DNA of 38,324 nt from Microcaldota archaeon (GCA_028866905.1 JAGWHI010000008.1:1-38324); one strand, 5' to 3'; numbered from the stretch's first letter, positions 1-8,465 are shown. Notes: generated by a model from the letters alone, not told the origin. Made by a program: numbers and translations.

Positions 1-1503
1 CTGATAGTGGTCGCCAGGTATCTCGGCCCTGCGAACTACGGGCTGTACACGCGTGCGCTCGCGGCAGTGGGTATATTCGGCTCCATAGGGAACCTGGGGG
101 TCTCGACAGCGCTCAACAAGTTCATAGCGGAGTACAAGGCGAAGGGCGACAGCAAGAAGCTCTCGCGGCTCGTTTCGAACAGCTTCCTCATGCTGTTCGT
201 ATCCGGGGTTGTGCTGACCGCGGTCGTGTACCTGCTCAGCGGCATAATAACGCCGTACGTGCTGCACACCCAGCAGTATACCTACATAATACAGATCGCC
301 TCCATGGTGATACTGACTTCGGTAATCTACTCGAGCACCAACTACGCGCTCATAGGGTTCAGGGACGGGAGGCGCGTGGCGATATCCCTGACGTTCGAGG
401 CGCTGGTCCAGGCGATCGTGAGCATCGGGTTCGCGATATACGGGCTGGGCGCCCTGGCCCCGATAGTCGGAATAATAATCGGCCAGGCGGTCGCCTCTAG
501 CGCTGCGCTGGCGTTCATATTCAGGGACAGCAGCCCAGGCCTGAAGTTCGCCCCATCGGTCGCGGAGATAAAACGCCTGATCAGGTTCTCAATGCCGATA
601 TGGCTGTCAAACCTGTCGAACTCGCTGGTCACCAACCTCTCGCAGATAGCGCTTGGAATAATAATAACCGGCGTATCTGGCGCGCTCGCCGCAAACGTGG
701 TGCTGGGTAACTTCGGCATCGCCACCAAGGTGGGGACCATTATCGCGCTCATAACGACCAACGCCACCACTGCAGCCTCGGTCGAGTCCGTTCTGGTGTC
801 CATGTTCGCCGGCGCGATGTCCAGCAAGGAGGGCAAGAAGAACGCGAACAGGCTGTATAGCTACTCCATGTACTACGCCTTCCTGCTCACATCCCCGATA
901 ATACTGTTCATAGTGGCGCTAGCGCAGCCCATATCCTTCCTGGCGTTCAGCGGGCACTACCTCAAGGCGCCGCTATACATATCGCTCATGGGCATCGGCA
1001 TGCTGATAAGCCTGCTCACGAACCAGACGAAGACCATATTCATAGGCAGCAACAACGTCGACACGATACTCAAGTACGACCTCTTAGTGGCTGTAATACA
1101 GGCCGCTGTTGCGCTGCCCCTCCTATACAATCTCCAGGGGTCAGGGCTCATAATACTGCTCTTCGTCATAGCCCCGATAATCTCCGGGTTCCTCTACCTG
1201 CGCAGGGCGATATCCGAATACAAGATAGCGTTCGACTTCGGGAAACTCTGCAGGATAATACTCGCTAACATCGTGGCGATAGCCCTGATACTCCCGCTCA
1301 TACTGCTGCTCGATGGGCAGTACGCGGTCCTCCTCGTGGCCGCAGCGATAGAGCTGGTAGTGGTATACCCGATACTCATAGCGGTGCTCAGGGCGGTTGA
1401 GATGCGCGACATATCGATACTGAAGCGGCTGTTCGAGAACGTGCCTGCTTTCGGCGGCATAGTCAGCGCGCTGCTCGACTACTCCTCCAGGTTCATCAGG
1501 TAG
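1..1503 (+). CDS. Polysaccharide/oligosaccharide flippase, 5' truncated by window edge
   Basis: The reading frame is open from base 1 and reads ARYLGPANYGLY, the usual beginning of Wzx/RfbX-type lipid-linked oligosaccharide flippases (MATE/MOP superfamily), so perhaps 20-30 N-terminal residues lie outside the window. The first possible start inside it is a GTG at base 7. About 500 residues are visible, almost all in alternating hydrophobic segments, consistent with 12-14 membrane helices. By family it would move lipid-linked glycans across the membrane for surface glycosylation or polysaccharide synthesis; the substrate cannot be read from the sequence. It converges on carS with no gap: the two stop codons are adjacent. 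Family call is good, substrate unknown. Confidence 0.85.
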   Translation: MIVVARYLGPANYGLYTRALAAVGIFGSIGNLGVSTALNKFIAEYKAKGDSKKLSRLVSNSFLMLFVSGVVLTAVVYLLSGIITPYVLHTQQYTYIIQIASMVILTSVIYSSTNYALIGFRDGRRVAISLTFEALVQAIVSIGFAIYGLGALAPIVGIIIGQAVASSAALAFIFRDSSPGLKFAPSVAEIKRLIRFSMPIWLSNLSNSLVTNLSQIALGIIITGVSGALAANVVLGNFGIATKVGTIIALITTNATTAASVESVLVSMFAGAMSSKEGKKNANRLYSYSMYYAFLLTSPIILFIVALAQPISFLAFSGHYLKAPLYISLMGIGMLISLLTNQTKTIFIGSNNVDTILKYDLLVAVIQAAVALPLLYNLQGSGLIILLFVIAPIISGFLYLRRAISEYKIAFDFGKLCRIILANIVAIALILPLILLLDGQYAVLLVAAAIELVVVYPILIAVLRAVEMRDISILKRLFENVPAFGGIVSALLDYSSRFIR

Positions 1504-2004
1504 CTACCACGGCACCGACTTGAGACTCAGCCTGTGCGCGCCTATGTTTGTCAGCACATGGAGCACGCCAGTCAGTACCAGTATGAACACCAGGCCGTAG
1601 AGCTGCGGGAAATTTCCCAGAGGGTATGCGAAAAGAAGCGCTAGCACAACGAAGCCGTACTGGTCGAGCACAGGTATGCCGTGCCCGGACTTGAACCCTG
1701 CGCGCCTCTTGATGAAGCTGCCCAGGAGGTCCCCGGCTATCGCGCCAACTACCATCGCAACAGAGACCGTGACCATGTAGCTGAAGAACGGGTATTCTAT
1801 AGCGCCTACCGCTATGCCTGCGATTGCACCGGCAACCGCGCCCCTTATCGTCTTGTTGTCTCCGAATATCCTCTTCCCATAGAGCTTCCTGCCCATGTCT
1901 ATGGGCATTCCGCCCCCGAATATGACCGGCGCGCCGTTGCAGGCGTAAGCCGGGAAGATGTATATCAGCGGATAGATGATCCAAGAGTAGAAATCGAAGG
2001 CCAT
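1504..2004 (-). CDS. carS: CDP-archaeol synthase (CarS)
   Basis: The 166-residue integral membrane protein matches the CarS (DUF46) family, which transfers CMP from CTP to unsaturated archaetidic acid to make CDP-archaeol, the precursor of archaeal polar lipids. Visible hallmarks are NGAPVIFGGG, then MGRKLYGKRIFGDNKTIRG near residues 23-60, and GDLLGSFIKRR followed by GxxxPxLDQYGF in the second half. Four to five hydrophobic segments surround these loops. Length is normal for the family. It starts 4 nt after the alaS stop, so it is probably cotranscribed with alaS and the nuclease gene upstream. The ATG at 2004 is the only sensible start because it gives the full N-terminal helix. Confidence 0.95.
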   Translation of the reverse strand: MAFDFYSWIIYPLIYIFPAYACNGAPVIFGGGMPIDMGRKLYGKRIFGDNKTIRGAVAGAIAGIAVGAIEYPFFSYMVTVSVAMVVGAIAGDLLGSFIKRRAGFKSGHGIPVLDQYGFVVLALLFAYPLGNFPQLYGLVFILVLTGVLHVLTNIGAHRLSLKSVPW

Positions 2005-2008
2005 GGGA

Positions 2009-4684
2009 TCATTGCCTGGAGATCTTGCCCTCCGCTATCTGCTTGGACCCGCCCCCGAGGAAGCTGGAGCCCTGCACGGCCTTGGCTGCATTCGCCTTGG
2101 CGTATTCGACGGCGGAGTGCGGGCTTTCCTTGCCGGACACGCAGACTATCTCGTCCCTGCTGTTGAACAGCATAACAATCGATTTTGGATCCGATACCGT
2201 CACCTTTGTGGCGATATCCCTGAGTATCTTCCTGTCGTGGTCGACGCGCTTCACTATCTCGTGCCTGCCCGAAGCGCCTATCTCCCTCGCTATGTACTCG
2301 CTTATCTCCTGGGCCAACCTCTTTATCTCCTCCCTGTGGGAGCTCAGCTCCTTCAGCTGCTGCTCCACCCCGGCGCTTATGTTGGACTGGTCGGTCGCGG
2401 TTATCTCCGAAATGCGCCTTATCTGCTTCTCCATTGCGGATACGAAATCGAGCGCAGCCTGGCCCGCAACGAACTCTATCCTGTTTATCCCGTCGTGTAT
2501 CCTGAACGACGATATTATCTTCACCATCCCTATGCTCGACTCCCTTCCCTTGAGGTGGAGCCCGCCGCAAGCCTCTGCGTCGATGGTCTTGCCGTCGAGG
2601 CCGCTTATCTTGACGATGCGCAGCGCCTTTGCCGGAACTCCGTGCCCCTGGTATATGGAGAAGCCGTACTTAGTCTCGGCCTCGCTCCTCGGAAGCTCGT
2701 CCACATCGACCTTTATCCCGTTCGCTATGAAAGAGTTAGCCGTACGCTCGATCTCCGCTACCTGCTCCTGCGAGAGCTTCTCGTAATGCGCGATGTCGAT
2801 GTGCGCCTTGTTCGGGGATTTCTTCGCGCCCTCCTGCCATGCGTGCGGGCCGAGCACCTTCCTCGACGCCGCGCTTATGAGGTGCGTGGCAGTGTGGTGC
2901 ACCATGAGGCGCTGCCTCCTCTCCTTGTCGACAGAGCATTTCACGTTGGAGCCGACGGTGAACTTGTGGTCCTTCTCCAGAACGTGTACTATCACCCCGC
3001 CTATGCCCTTGACATGGACGACCTTTACGCCTCCGATCGTTCCTGTGTCGGCCTCCTGGCCCCCGCTCTCCGCGTAGAACGGGGTCTTGTCGAGTATCAC
3101 CATGTTTCCCTTTGACCTAAGCACCTTGGAGACGGACGCCGTTGCAAGGTCGTAGTACAGCGGCACGGTCTTCTTCAGCCCGGACACATCGATGTCGATT
3201 CCCTTGGTGGGATCCTTGTGCTTCTCGATGAAGTCCCCCTTTATTATGCTGGTGTACCCGTCTTTCGGCAGCTCCAGAGCTGCGCCCTTCTGCCTCGCCA
3301 TTGCGCTTATGAAGTCCGGCGTTATACCGTTGCTCTCGTAGAGCGTGCGCATGCGATCCGCGTTTATCGTCTCCTTCCTCTCTATTATGGACTCCACTAT
3401 TCGGCGCGCGGCCCTCTTGGTGTTGTCGTACCTCTCCTTCTCCACCTTGAGTATCTCGCCAATCTCGCCGATGTTCTTTGCAAGGCCGGGATAAAGGTGC
3501 GACACCTCCCTTGCCTGCATCTCCATTATCTTCAGCATGTCTATGTTGAGGCTGTACTGCTCCATGAAGTCGAACGCCCTCCTCAGTATTATCCTGAGGT
3601 TGTACCCCCCGCCGACGTTGCTCGGGAGCGCGCCATCGCTGACAGCGAAGAGCAGGCTCCTGCAGTGGTCCGAGATCGCATACGCGGCCTGCATCGGCTT
3701 TATGGTGTTGTAGTAATCGTTCTCGCCTATCCCCGACTTGCTTATCAGCATGCGCTCCGCCTCAGCGCTGTTGCCCTCCGAGAAGTCCACCTCCCCGGAA
3801 ACAGAGGCGACCATGTCGTAGAGCTTCCTGTCCGGGACTATCCCCGATTGGCGGTATATGTATTCCAGCTGCTTGCCGAATATCGCGTCGTAGGCGGTCT
3901 GCGCGCCGCTCTTGAACCACACAAGCCTCTCGAATCCCCAGCCTACGTCGACGACCTTTCCGTCCAGTTCGAACACCCTGCCGTCCGATGAGCCGAATTC
4001 TGTGAACACGTTGTTGACAAGCTCGACCCCGTTTGCGAACCCCTCGAGGCAGGGCCCGAACTCCGAGAAGTCGCCCATCGCCCAGACGTCCTCTATGTAC
4101 GTCAGGTCGTCCTTCTTCACGCCGACAGCGCCCGTAAGGAACTTGTAATCGAGCTCTATGGTGCGGTCGCGCCAGTATCCCTCCTTGGGGTAGTTGAACG
4201 CGTGCTGGCCCGCCATCATGAACGATGTCATGTGCCTGCCGGTTATGCCCACGTTGGGTATGTCGTTGAACCTCATGCATATCTGCGGCACAACCAGCGG
4301 ATTGGCCCCGTACTCGAAGCTTATCGCCCCGTTCTCAAGCCTCTGGAAATCCTGTATGCTCGCTATGGTGAAATAGAGGTCCTGCCGCCACCTGCTCACC
4401 ACCGGGTACTTGTCGATTACGGCGTGCCCGTTCTTCTTGAAGAAAGATGCGAACTTGCTCCACATCTCCTCGTAGCCCACGTGTGACGGGTGCTCCTTTA
4501 TGAACGAGTAGGGTTCGTGCTCGGGGTCCCCGCAGAGCGTCCTGTTGCTGTCAGCTGCCCAGAAATATTTCCTGCACTTCGGGCACTGCCTCCTCTCGAA
4601 CCCCTGCTGCTCGAACAGCTCCGTAGAGTAGTGCCTCTTGTAGTCCTTGGAGAACTCCTCACGCAGCTGGTTCTTGCTCAACAT
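2009..4684 (-). CDS. alaS: Alanyl-tRNA synthetase
   Basis: This 891-residue class II synthetase charges tRNA-Ala and hydrolyses mischarged Ser/Gly-tRNA. The archaeal-type N-terminal extension with RRQCPKCRKYFWAADSNRT and CGDP is followed by the aminoacylation core. The editing domain shows HHTATHLI and, further on, CGGLHL, the zinc-binding HxxxH and CxxxH elements. The C-terminal DHHA1 domain ends with the glycine-rich SSFLGGGSKQIAEGK. All expected domains are present at normal archaeal length (about 900). The start ATG lies 3 nt after the stop of the nuclease gene, with carS following 4 nt after its own stop, so the three genes look like one transcript. Confidence 0.97.
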   Translation of the reverse strand: MLSKNQLREEFSKDYKRHYSTELFEQQGFERRQCPKCRKYFWAADSNRTLCGDPEHEPYSFIKEHPSHVGYEEMWSKFASFFKKNGHAVIDKYPVVSRWRQDLYFTIASIQDFQRLENGAISFEYGANPLVVPQICMRFNDIPNVGITGRHMTSFMMAGQHAFNYPKEGYWRDRTIELDYKFLTGAVGVKKDDLTYIEDVWAMGDFSEFGPCLEGFANGVELVNNVFTEFGSSDGRVFELDGKVVDVGWGFERLVWFKSGAQTAYDAIFGKQLEYIYRQSGIVPDRKLYDMVASVSGEVDFSEGNSAEAERMLISKSGIGENDYYNTIKPMQAAYAISDHCRSLLFAVSDGALPSNVGGGYNLRIILRRAFDFMEQYSLNIDMLKIMEMQAREVSHLYPGLAKNIGEIGEILKVEKERYDNTKRAARRIVESIIERKETINADRMRTLYESNGITPDFISAMARQKGAALELPKDGYTSIIKGDFIEKHKDPTKGIDIDVSGLKKTVPLYYDLATASVSKVLRSKGNMVILDKTPFYAESGGQEADTGTIGGVKVVHVKGIGGVIVHVLEKDHKFTVGSNVKCSVDKERRQRLMVHHTATHLISAASRKVLGPHAWQEGAKKSPNKAHIDIAHYEKLSQEQVAEIERTANSFIANGIKVDVDELPRSEAETKYGFSIYQGHGVPAKALRIVKISGLDGKTIDAEACGGLHLKGRESSIGMVKIISSFRIHDGINRIEFVAGQAALDFVSAMEKQIRRISEITATDQSNISAGVEQQLKELSSHREEIKRLAQEISEYIAREIGASGRHEIVKRVDHDRKILRDIATKVTVSDPKSIVMLFNSRDEIVCVSGKESPHSAVEYAKANAAKAVQGSSFLGGGSKQIAEGKISRQ

Positions 4685-4687
4685 CTG

Positions 4688-5554
4688 TCATCCCTTCGGA
4701 GGCCACCAGACCTTGCATTGGTTCCCGTAGAAGTCGCACGACCTGCACTTGTAGACCTCGTTCTCCGGCACGGGTAGGGCCTGCCGCTCCCCGTTCCAGT
4801 ACTTCAGTGCGAACCTGGTTATCTGGTCAATCTCATTCTTGTCGTAGTTCAGGCTATAAACCTTTAGCTCCTCCCTGGTCCCCCTGTTCTTGTACCTTAC
4901 CTCAAGGTTGTTTGCAATCCTCAGGCCCTTCGCGCTGTCGAAGAATCCCCTCGCCGCTGCATCGACGCTAATCTGGTTGTCAGGGACGCCCATCGACCTC
5001 GCCTGTTCCGCGAACTCCGCGCCCAGCTGCATCGTCGCGGTGTTGTAGCTCCTGGAAAAGTTCTGGTAGCCGTACGACCCGGAAACTATGTCGTCGAGCA
5101 TCCTCTTGTATAGCATTAGCTGCACCTTGTGCGTCAGGGGCATTTCCCATGGCACCTTCTCTGGGTTCACGAACTTGTCATCGGAAATCATCACGCTGCC
5201 GTCAACGGACTGGAGCTGGTCCACCTTGCCGGTGAGCCTGAAGCCGTTTATCGAGCCGTACAGCTTTATCTCGCGCACCCTCGCCCCGCCGGACAGCGAA
5301 TCGATCTTTAGCTTGGCTGTGTAGAACTCGGTGAACATCCTCTCCGCCCACGTTGCGGGCCTCAGCGGGACCTTTATCTCCACCTCGGCCTCCAGCTGGC
5401 TGTGCGCCTCTCGGCCCGTCTTAACGCTTTCCGTCACTGTCACCTTCGCCTTGAAGAGGTGCTTCAACTCCATCTGCTTCTCGCACCATCCGACCTGCGA
5501 GGCTATGTCGTAGACCGGTATGGATTGCATATGCAGCTTCTCAAGTACGTTCAT
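4688..5554 (-). CDS. Cas4/Exonuclease V-like PD-(D/E)XK nuclease with four-Cys Fe-S signature
   Basis: The 288-residue protein has the layout of RecB-like Cas4/ExoV nucleases. A lone Cys sits near the N-terminus (residue 24, VGWCEKQ), followed by GREAH (motif I region), GKVDQLQSVDGSVMISDDK (acidic and lysine residues of the active site) and HKVQLMLYKRML (the QxxxY motif IV). Three cysteines close the protein (270, 273, 280, in YKCRSCDFYGNQC). In the family the four cysteines hold a 4Fe-4S cluster. The likely role is DNA end processing in repair or replication. There is no CRISPR array or other cas gene here, so a Cas4 role in adaptation is not supported. It is first in an operon with alaS and carS, and its ATG lies 4 nt downstream of a candidate C/D box sRNA. 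Confidence 0.75.
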   Translation of the reverse strand: MNVLEKLHMQSIPVYDIASQVGWCEKQMELKHLFKAKVTVTESVKTGREAHSQLEAEVEIKVPLRPATWAERMFTEFYTAKLKIDSLSGGARVREIKLYGSINGFRLTGKVDQLQSVDGSVMISDDKFVNPEKVPWEMPLTHKVQLMLYKRMLDDIVSGSYGYQNFSRSYNTATMQLGAEFAEQARSMGVPDNQISVDAAARGFFDSAKGLRIANNLEVRYKNRGTREELKVYSLNYDKNEIDQITRFALKYWNGERQALPVPENEVYKCRSCDFYGNQCKVWWPPKG

Positions 5555-5615
5555 CGAATCAGCAAGGTTTTTGTCTTCATAGCGCGAGCTCAGTGATTAC
5601 CTCAATCATCACGAT
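5555..5615 (-). ncRNA. Candidate C/D box guide sRNA
   Basis: Read on the minus strand, the interval has all four boxes in order. C box GTGATGA is at 5612-5606, a 12-nt guide follows, then D' box CTGA at 5593-5590, a 9-nt spacer, C' box ATGAAGA at 5580-5574 (one mismatch to the consensus), an 11-nt guide, and D box CTGA at 5562-5559. These distances are those of archaeal C/D sRNAs that direct 2'-O-methylation with fibrillarin, Nop5 and L7Ae. A TATA-like element at 5634-5640 lies about 25 nt before the C box, so transcription would begin at the RNA's expected 5' end. The targets of the guides (ttgaggtaatca and caaaaaccttg) were not identified. The D box ends 4 nt before the nuclease start codon. 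Confidence 0.65.
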
Positions 5616-5631
5616 ACCCTCTAGGATTATA

Positions 5632-5642
5632 GTTATAAATAG
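5632..5642 (-). promoter_or_regulatory. TATA box for the sRNA / nuclease-alaS-carS transcript
   Basis: The AT-rich element atttataac on the minus strand is centred about 25 nt upstream of the C box of the sRNA candidate. It is the only TATA-like sequence ahead of the nuclease gene, so the sRNA and the operon may share this promoter. Confidence 0.55.
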
Positions 5643-5662
5643 CTGGTGCTGGGGTTGCTGGC

Positions 5663-6436
5663 CTACCGCTTGCCGCGCGACCTGTAGGCCAAATATACGG
5701 TGTTTCCGGCCAAGAGCGAAACAAGCAGCGGATACGGAACCCTGAAAAGCGCCAGCGCGAAGCACAGGGCCGCAACCGAAATCCCGTATGCGGCCTGCGC
5801 GTATCTGCCGTTGGGGGAGGTCTTCGGCTCTATCAGCATGACGAATGCGAAATAGTAGTTGATGCCAAACAGCGCGGCCGCTATGCCGCCTGCAGACACG
5901 ATGCTGGTCCCGCCGAGTGCCAAAGCAAGGGCAAGGCTTGCCAGAACGAACGCCATGCCGGTTGTGAGGCGCTTTGCCTCGTATGCGAGTATCACGAGGA
6001 TCGGCGTAAGGGTCACGGCCAAGCCGTAAAAGTTGTAGTTGCTTGCTATCCACCATTCATCGCCAAGCCCGAAGAGCGGCAGTGCGACGATAAGCCCGAT
6101 CGTGGCGGGATTGAAAATATTGGAGCTCTTGTACTGTATGAAGAATTTGGATGCTACTGCTATCGCTGCCGCAACCACCACCAACGCTAGCGGCGCGTTT
6201 ATCGGTGCCACAGAGCCGATTATCAGCCCAGTGATGAGGCCAGAGAACGGTATCTTGAACTTGTGCCTGCGGTGGATGTTCCTTATCAGGATTTCAATCG
6301 TTCCTGCAGAAGCGACTGCGACCACGAGGGAAATCGGCAGCGCATGCAGCGTGTAGCCGGACACTATGGCAAGGGCGGAAAGCAGAGCTATGGCCCATAT
6401 GTACATCGGGCTGACAGGATTGTCCATGATCCTCAT
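5663..6436 (-). CDS. RnfD/NqrB-family membrane protein, stand-alone
   Basis: The protein is about 257 residues and highly hydrophobic, with roughly eight to ten membrane helices. It carries the family landmarks FSGLITGLIIG, SNIFNPATIGL and, near the end, MLIEPKTSP, which correspond to conserved loops of the NQR2/RnfD/RnfE family. In Rnf and Nqr complexes this subunit carries a covalent FMN on Thr and helps couple electron flow to ion pumping. Here no S/T-G-A-T flavinylation motif is visible, and no rnfABCEG or nqr genes are in the window. The function may therefore differ from classical Rnf. The start is uncertain: a TTG at 6442, an ATG at 6436 and an ATG at 6427 are all possible. It follows the exported-protein gene by about 15 nt, so the two are likely cotranscribed. 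Confidence 0.7.
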   Translation of the reverse strand: MRIMDNPVSPMYIWAIALLSALAIVSGYTLHALPISLVVAVASAGTIEILIRNIHRRHKFKIPFSGLITGLIIGSVAPINAPLALVVVAAAIAVASKFFIQYKSSNIFNPATIGLIVALPLFGLGDEWWIASNYNFYGLAVTLTPILVILAYEAKRLTTGMAFVLASLALALALGGTSIVSAGGIAAALFGINYYFAFVMLIEPKTSPNGRYAQAAYGISVAALCFALALFRVPYPLLVSLLAGNTVYLAYRSRGKR

Positions 6437-6451
6437 ATCCAACGGCCCGCA

Positions 6452-6934
6452 TCACTGTGAAATATAGCCGTTCTGGTCGACTACGATAAACCCGTCGTCC
6501 CCAAGCGAGGAGTCGTAATTGAAGGCGTCATCGCTGAAAGTGGTCTCTACTATGTAGAGCTTGTGGCCCGGCCCCAGGACAAGCGTCTGGTTCTGGCTCG
6601 TGCCGGTCAGCGTAAGCCTTATCTTTGCAGAACTGTTCTGGAGCTGGGTGGCGTTCATGCTGAAGCCAGCCAGGGCGGATTGCGCCTGTTGCGAAAGCGG
6701 GCCTGGGTATATCTGGTAGGAGTACGCCGCATACTGCGTGCTGGCCAATAGCGTCTTCGACGAGCTAACGGGCTGGCCGGACGCCTGTGCTCCCTGTTGC
6801 TTTGCGCCGTTGGCCGTTGCATTAATCGGCTGCAAAGATGCACCCTGATGCCCGCCGATGGCTAGGGCTGCGAACGACAAAACAAGCACGAGCGCCACAA
6901 TCCCGATTATTGCCTTCCTTTCCATGTAAGTCAT
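6452..6934 (-). CDS. Small exported or membrane-anchored protein of unknown function
   Basis: The 160-residue protein begins MTYMERKAIIGIVALVLVL, a short basic segment and one hydrophobic helix typical of a signal peptide or N-terminal anchor. A Gln/Ala/Ser-rich linker and a mostly polar, probably beta-rich domain ending in DDGFIVVDQNGYISQ follow. There is no lipobox Cys. The frame is open further upstream, but that part runs through the tRNA-Leu gene and cannot be coding. The ATG at 6934 lies about 24 nt from the TATA element at 6952-6960 (gcatataaac on the minus strand), so it fits a leaderless mRNA. An ATG at 6925 is an alternative. No family recognised. It is probably cotranscribed with the RnfD-like gene. 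Confidence 0.7.
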   Translation of the reverse strand: MTYMERKAIIGIVALVLVLSFAALAIGGHQGASLQPINATANGAKQQGAQASGQPVSSSKTLLASTQYAAYSYQIYPGPLSQQAQSALAGFSMNATQLQNSSAKIRLTLTGTSQNQTLVLGPGHKLYIVETTFSDDAFNYDSSLGDDGFIVVDQNGYISQ

Positions 6935-6990
6935 AGTGTATCTCTCGGGAGCGTTTATATGCATTCCCAAGCTTTTCGCATCTCCTTGGA

Positions 6991-7077
6991 TGCAGGGGGA
7001 GAGATTTGAACTCTCGCACCCGCTAAAGGGAACGGGTCCTAAGCCCGTCGCATTTGGCCGAGCTCTGCCACCCCTGC
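6991..7077 (-). tRNA. tRNA-Leu (UAG)
   Basis: The minus strand folds as a class II tRNA. The acceptor stem is GCAGGGG/CCCCTGC with discriminator A, the anticodon stem-loop is ACGGG-CTTAGGA-CCCGT with anticodon UAG, the variable arm is long, and the T arm is GAGAG-TTCAAAT-CTCTC. Anticodon and long variable arm both indicate leucine. There is no intron and CCA is not encoded. A TATA-like element (aatatatag on the minus strand, about 7101-7109) lies about 25 nt before the 5' end. Confidence 0.97.
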
Positions 7078-7100
7078 ACGGAGTAGAATGCCCCAACTAA

Positions 7101-7130
7101 CTATATATTCCTATTCGTGGATTATAAATC
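7101..7130. promoter_or_regulatory. Divergent TATA boxes for tRNA-Leu (minus) and amino acid permease (plus)
   Basis: Two TATA-like elements lie back to back. One (ctatatatt, about 7101-7110) is about 25 nt from the tRNA-Leu 5' end. The other (attataaat, about 7122-7130) points to the permease ATG at 7146. Confidence 0.6.
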
Positions 7131-7145
7131 GCACCAGGTGCAAGG

Positions 7146-8465
7146 ATGGGCGAAGAAACAAAGGTGAGCAAGTACGCCGCAACAGCGGTGGGGCTCGGCG
7201 CGATAATTGGTGCCGGCATATTCGTGCTGAGCGGCACCGCAATAGCCCTAGCCGGTCCCGAGGCGCTGATCGCATTCATACTTGTAGGCATAGTGGCCAT
7301 GATAGTGGCGTTCGAGCTCGGCGAGCTAGGCTCGATAATGCCCGGGTCCAAAGGCTCTTCCTACTCGTTCGTCTACAAGGCGTTCGGCAGCGAGATAGGG
7401 TTCGTAACGGGCATACTGCTCTACTTCAGCCTTTCGACAAGCATATCCGTAATATCCCTGGGCTTCGGCGCATACATGGCGGGCCTATTGGGGCTCACCA
7501 CGCAGATGTCCCACATCCTGATAGCGATAGGGCTGATATTCGTACTCGCGATAGTCAACCTCCTGGGCATCAGGAAGGCGGCTAACGCCGACATGGTCCT
7601 GGTGATAATAAAGATAGGTGTCCTGCTCGCTTTCATAGGGTTCAGCATGCTCCTGCTGTTCGGCGGGCGGACCTCGTCCTCCAACTTTGCCCTGAATCCG
7701 TCGACAAGCGGGATAGCCCCGATATTTGCGGCGAGCATCGCGATATTCTTCGCGTACTCGGGGTTCCAGGCGATATCAAGCTTCACCTCCAGGATAAGGG
7801 GAGGCAGCAAGGCAGCCGCGCGCGCGATATTGTATTCCGTAGTAATCAGCATGGTACTCTACGTGCTCGTGACGTTCTCGCTGATGATAATGGCGCCCGC
7901 TTCGTCGTTCAAGATATCGGGCGACCCGCTTTCCACTGCGCTGCAGTACGCGCACGCACCCCAGTGGCTCAACCTACTCGTTGTGTTCGGGGCGCTAGTT
8001 GCCACGACGTCCGCAAGCCTCGCCATGATGCTCGGCGCATCGAGGCTGCTCTACCAGCTCAGCGCTGACCATCTCCTTCCCGGCTACCTAAGGAGATTCA
8101 ACAGGAAGTCAGACGTTGCGGTCAACGGGGTAATAATATCCGCGGTGATCGGTGCAGTCATGCTCTTCTCTGGGAACATATACACGATAGCCGCGATAAG
8201 CAACTTCGGGCTGCTGTTCTCCTACCTGATGTCTGGCCTCGCCGTGATGCACTTCAGGCGCAAGGGCGTTATGTCTGAGGTGAGGATGCCGCTGTACCCT
8301 TACCTGACCATAGTCGCCACGATAATGCTCATAGCCTTCATATACGGCATGCCGCAGATAGCGATAACCGTCGGCATATCTATGGCGCTGGGCCTGTTCG
8401 TCTTCTACTACATGATGCGCGAGGCGAAGGACAAGAAGGTAATAAGGATAAAGCTATTCAGGTGA
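7146..8465 (+). CDS. APC-family amino acid permease
   Basis: The 439-residue protein has about 12 membrane helices and the APC superfamily N-terminus: AVGLGAIIGAGIFVLSGTAIALAGPEAL near residues 10-40, the unwound first helix that binds the amino or carboxyl group of the substrate. FFAYSGFQAISSFTSRIRGG in the middle is the conserved helix-6 region. These carriers take up or exchange amino acids with H+ or another amino acid; specificity cannot be deduced. The ATG at 7146 follows a TATA box by about 16-20 nt, with aggtgc between. The YchF-like gene starts 4 nt after its stop, so the two are probably cotranscribed. Confidence 0.9.
   Translation: MGEETKVSKYAATAVGLGAIIGAGIFVLSGTAIALAGPEALIAFILVGIVAMIVAFELGELGSIMPGSKGSSYSFVYKAFGSEIGFVTGILLYFSLSTSISVISLGFGAYMAGLLGLTTQMSHILIAIGLIFVLAIVNLLGIRKAANADMVLVIIKIGVLLAFIGFSMLLLFGGRTSSSNFALNPSTSGIAPIFAASIAIFFAYSGFQAISSFTSRIRGGSKAAARAILYSVVISMVLYVLVTFSLMIMAPASSFKISGDPLSTALQYAHAPQWLNLLVVFGALVATTSASLAMMLGASRLLYQLSADHLLPGYLRRFNRKSDVAVNGVIISAVIGAVMLFSGNIYTIAAISNFGLLFSYLMSGLAVMHFRRKGVMSEVRMPLYPYLTIVATIMLIAFIYGMPQIAITVGISMALGLFVFYYMMREAKDKKVIRIKLFR

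Noticed and set aside
2003-3115. 370-aa plus-strand frame across alaS
   Set aside because: Shadow frame with low-complexity Leu/Arg/Val-rich sequence; alaS is unambiguous.
4688-5554. Interpretation of the Fe-S nuclease as part of a CRISPR-Cas system
   Set aside because: No repeat-spacer array, cas1 or cas2 in the window; operon partners are housekeeping genes.
5577-5609. Ten-codon ORF MIEVITELAL ahead of the nuclease gene, a possible leader peptide
   Set aside because: It is fully explained by C, D' and C' boxes of the sRNA candidate; the ATG is part of box C.
6935-7096. Upstream extension of the small exported-protein reading frame (to 214 aa)
   Set aside because: It runs through the whole tRNA-Leu gene; the TATA box and hydrophobic N-terminus mark the start at 6934.
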